Of a stretch of DNA of 20,672 nucleotides, positions 20,435 through 20,672 are shown in pieces; the first letter of the stretch is position 1, and each line of letters opens with the position of its first letter. The position numbers were made by a program, and so were the translations under genes. Below the pieces are notes generated by a model. That model saw nothing but the letters and a program-made list of their open reading frames with translations, did no database searches and was not told the origin of the DNA. This DNA is from Caldifarciminota bacterium. Lineage in GTDB: Bacteria; Hydrothermota; 32-111; QNBC01. The stretch lies in NCBI GenBank assembly GCA_023132105.1, contig JAGLYS010000145.1, positions 1-20,672 on the forward strand, read 5' to 3'.

Positions 20435-20672
20435 TCTATATCTCCTTTTGATTTTATCTTTTTATGAAATGAAAACGCTACCTTGAACATTAGGTATGAT
20501 ATGCCAATAAACCCAACAGCCATTATTAGAAGCATGATATTAAGGAAATAATCATTTTCTGGAGAAATATTAATGCCAAACCCTACTGAAATTATACTTG
20601 TAGATATACCATAGAAGTAGGCAATCCCCAATAGGACTTTGTTTAATAATTTATTTGCTTTACTCCATTCTA
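20431..20672 (-). CDS. Two-helix membrane protein, 5' end beyond the window
   Basis: The open frame continues without a stop to the right edge, so the true start lies outside. The visible 79 residues begin EWSKANKLLNKVLLGIAYFY and contain two membrane helices (about LLGIAYFYGISTSIISVGFGI and LNIMLLIMAVGFIGISYLMF), separated by a short polar loop, with a basic tail FHKKIKSKGDIE. A TTG at 20631 could serve as a start but has no good binding site and would cut into the first helix. The stop overlaps the next ATG, and the tail is encoded by its GGAGATATAGA site. Confidence 0.7.
   Translation of the reverse strand, partial: EWSKANKLLNKVLLGIAYFYGISTSIISVGFGINISPENDYFLNIMLLIMAVGFIGISYLMFKVAFSFHKKIKSKGDIE

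Noticed and set aside
1..20672. CRISPR array or long tandem repeats of the Borg type
   Set aside because: Reading through the window showed no regularly spaced direct repeats and no tandem arrays; the only repeats seen are the tnpB hairpins and a twofold ATTATAGG.

Overview
This window looks like part of an archaeal virus or other large archaeal extrachromosomal or integrated element. It is AT-rich and gene-dense. Every convincing gene, 45 coding regions plus one tRNA, lies on the minus strand, so transcription runs from high to low coordinates. The archaeal assignment rests on three things seen in the sequence. The tRNA-Gln (UUG) at 11051-11125 has an A1-U72 acceptor pair and an archaeal-type D arm. 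A TATA box (TATATAAATA) with a purine-rich BRE-like stretch lies in the only real intergenic gap. Small zinc-ribbon and C2H2 proteins are very abundant. Nearly all genes have a strong Shine-Dalgarno (GGAGATGA, GGTGAT, GGGAGTGA), which argues against lineages with mostly leaderless genes. The viral or mobile character rests on a YopX-family protein, a protein with a tail-end domain familiar from tailed-phage genomes, an RNA ligase, a TnpB and many small unknown genes. The host lineage cannot be fixed from this sequence.

Layout, in transcription order from the right edge. 20672-16508: a two-helix membrane protein (cut by the window edge), an ASCH/PUA-like protein with an N-terminal zinc site, a Cys-rich protein, a membrane-anchored barrel protein, and several unknown proteins, including a 282-aa one with a repeated Cys/His-Pro motif. 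16508-12699: the most striking block, a zincin-type metalloprotease (HELTH), a PD-(D/E)XK nuclease and an SNF2-family helicase in overlapping genes. 12694-11654: small zinc and membrane proteins. A 100-bp gap follows, holding the one clear promoter. 11553-7901: a zinc-ribbon protein, the tRNA-Gln inside the transcription unit, then more zinc proteins, a C2H2 finger protein, the 363-aa phage-type protein and the YopX protein. 7883-6614: a complete IS200/IS605-type tnpB with two hairpins at its 3' end. 6643-1: a coiled-coil protein, a zinc-ribbon/P-loop ATPase, membrane proteins, a winged-helix DNA-binding protein, an ATP-dependent RNA ligase, and a run of small zinc-ribbon and unknown proteins.

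How the genes may work together (inference): the metalloprotease, nuclease and helicase look like one DNA-processing module, perhaps for DNA-protein crosslink repair, recombination or attack on foreign DNA. The RNA ligase and encoded tRNA suggest tRNA maintenance against host anticodon nucleases. The winged-helix and zinc-finger proteins are candidate regulators. No capsid, terminase, portal, polymerase or integrase gene was recognised, so this is probably the accessory or early region of a larger genome. Eight genes of 33-57 codons were found by reading the gaps between larger genes. Many starts were moved downstream from the longest reading frame because the first ATG is often just the ATG inside the ribosome binding site (GGAGATG).
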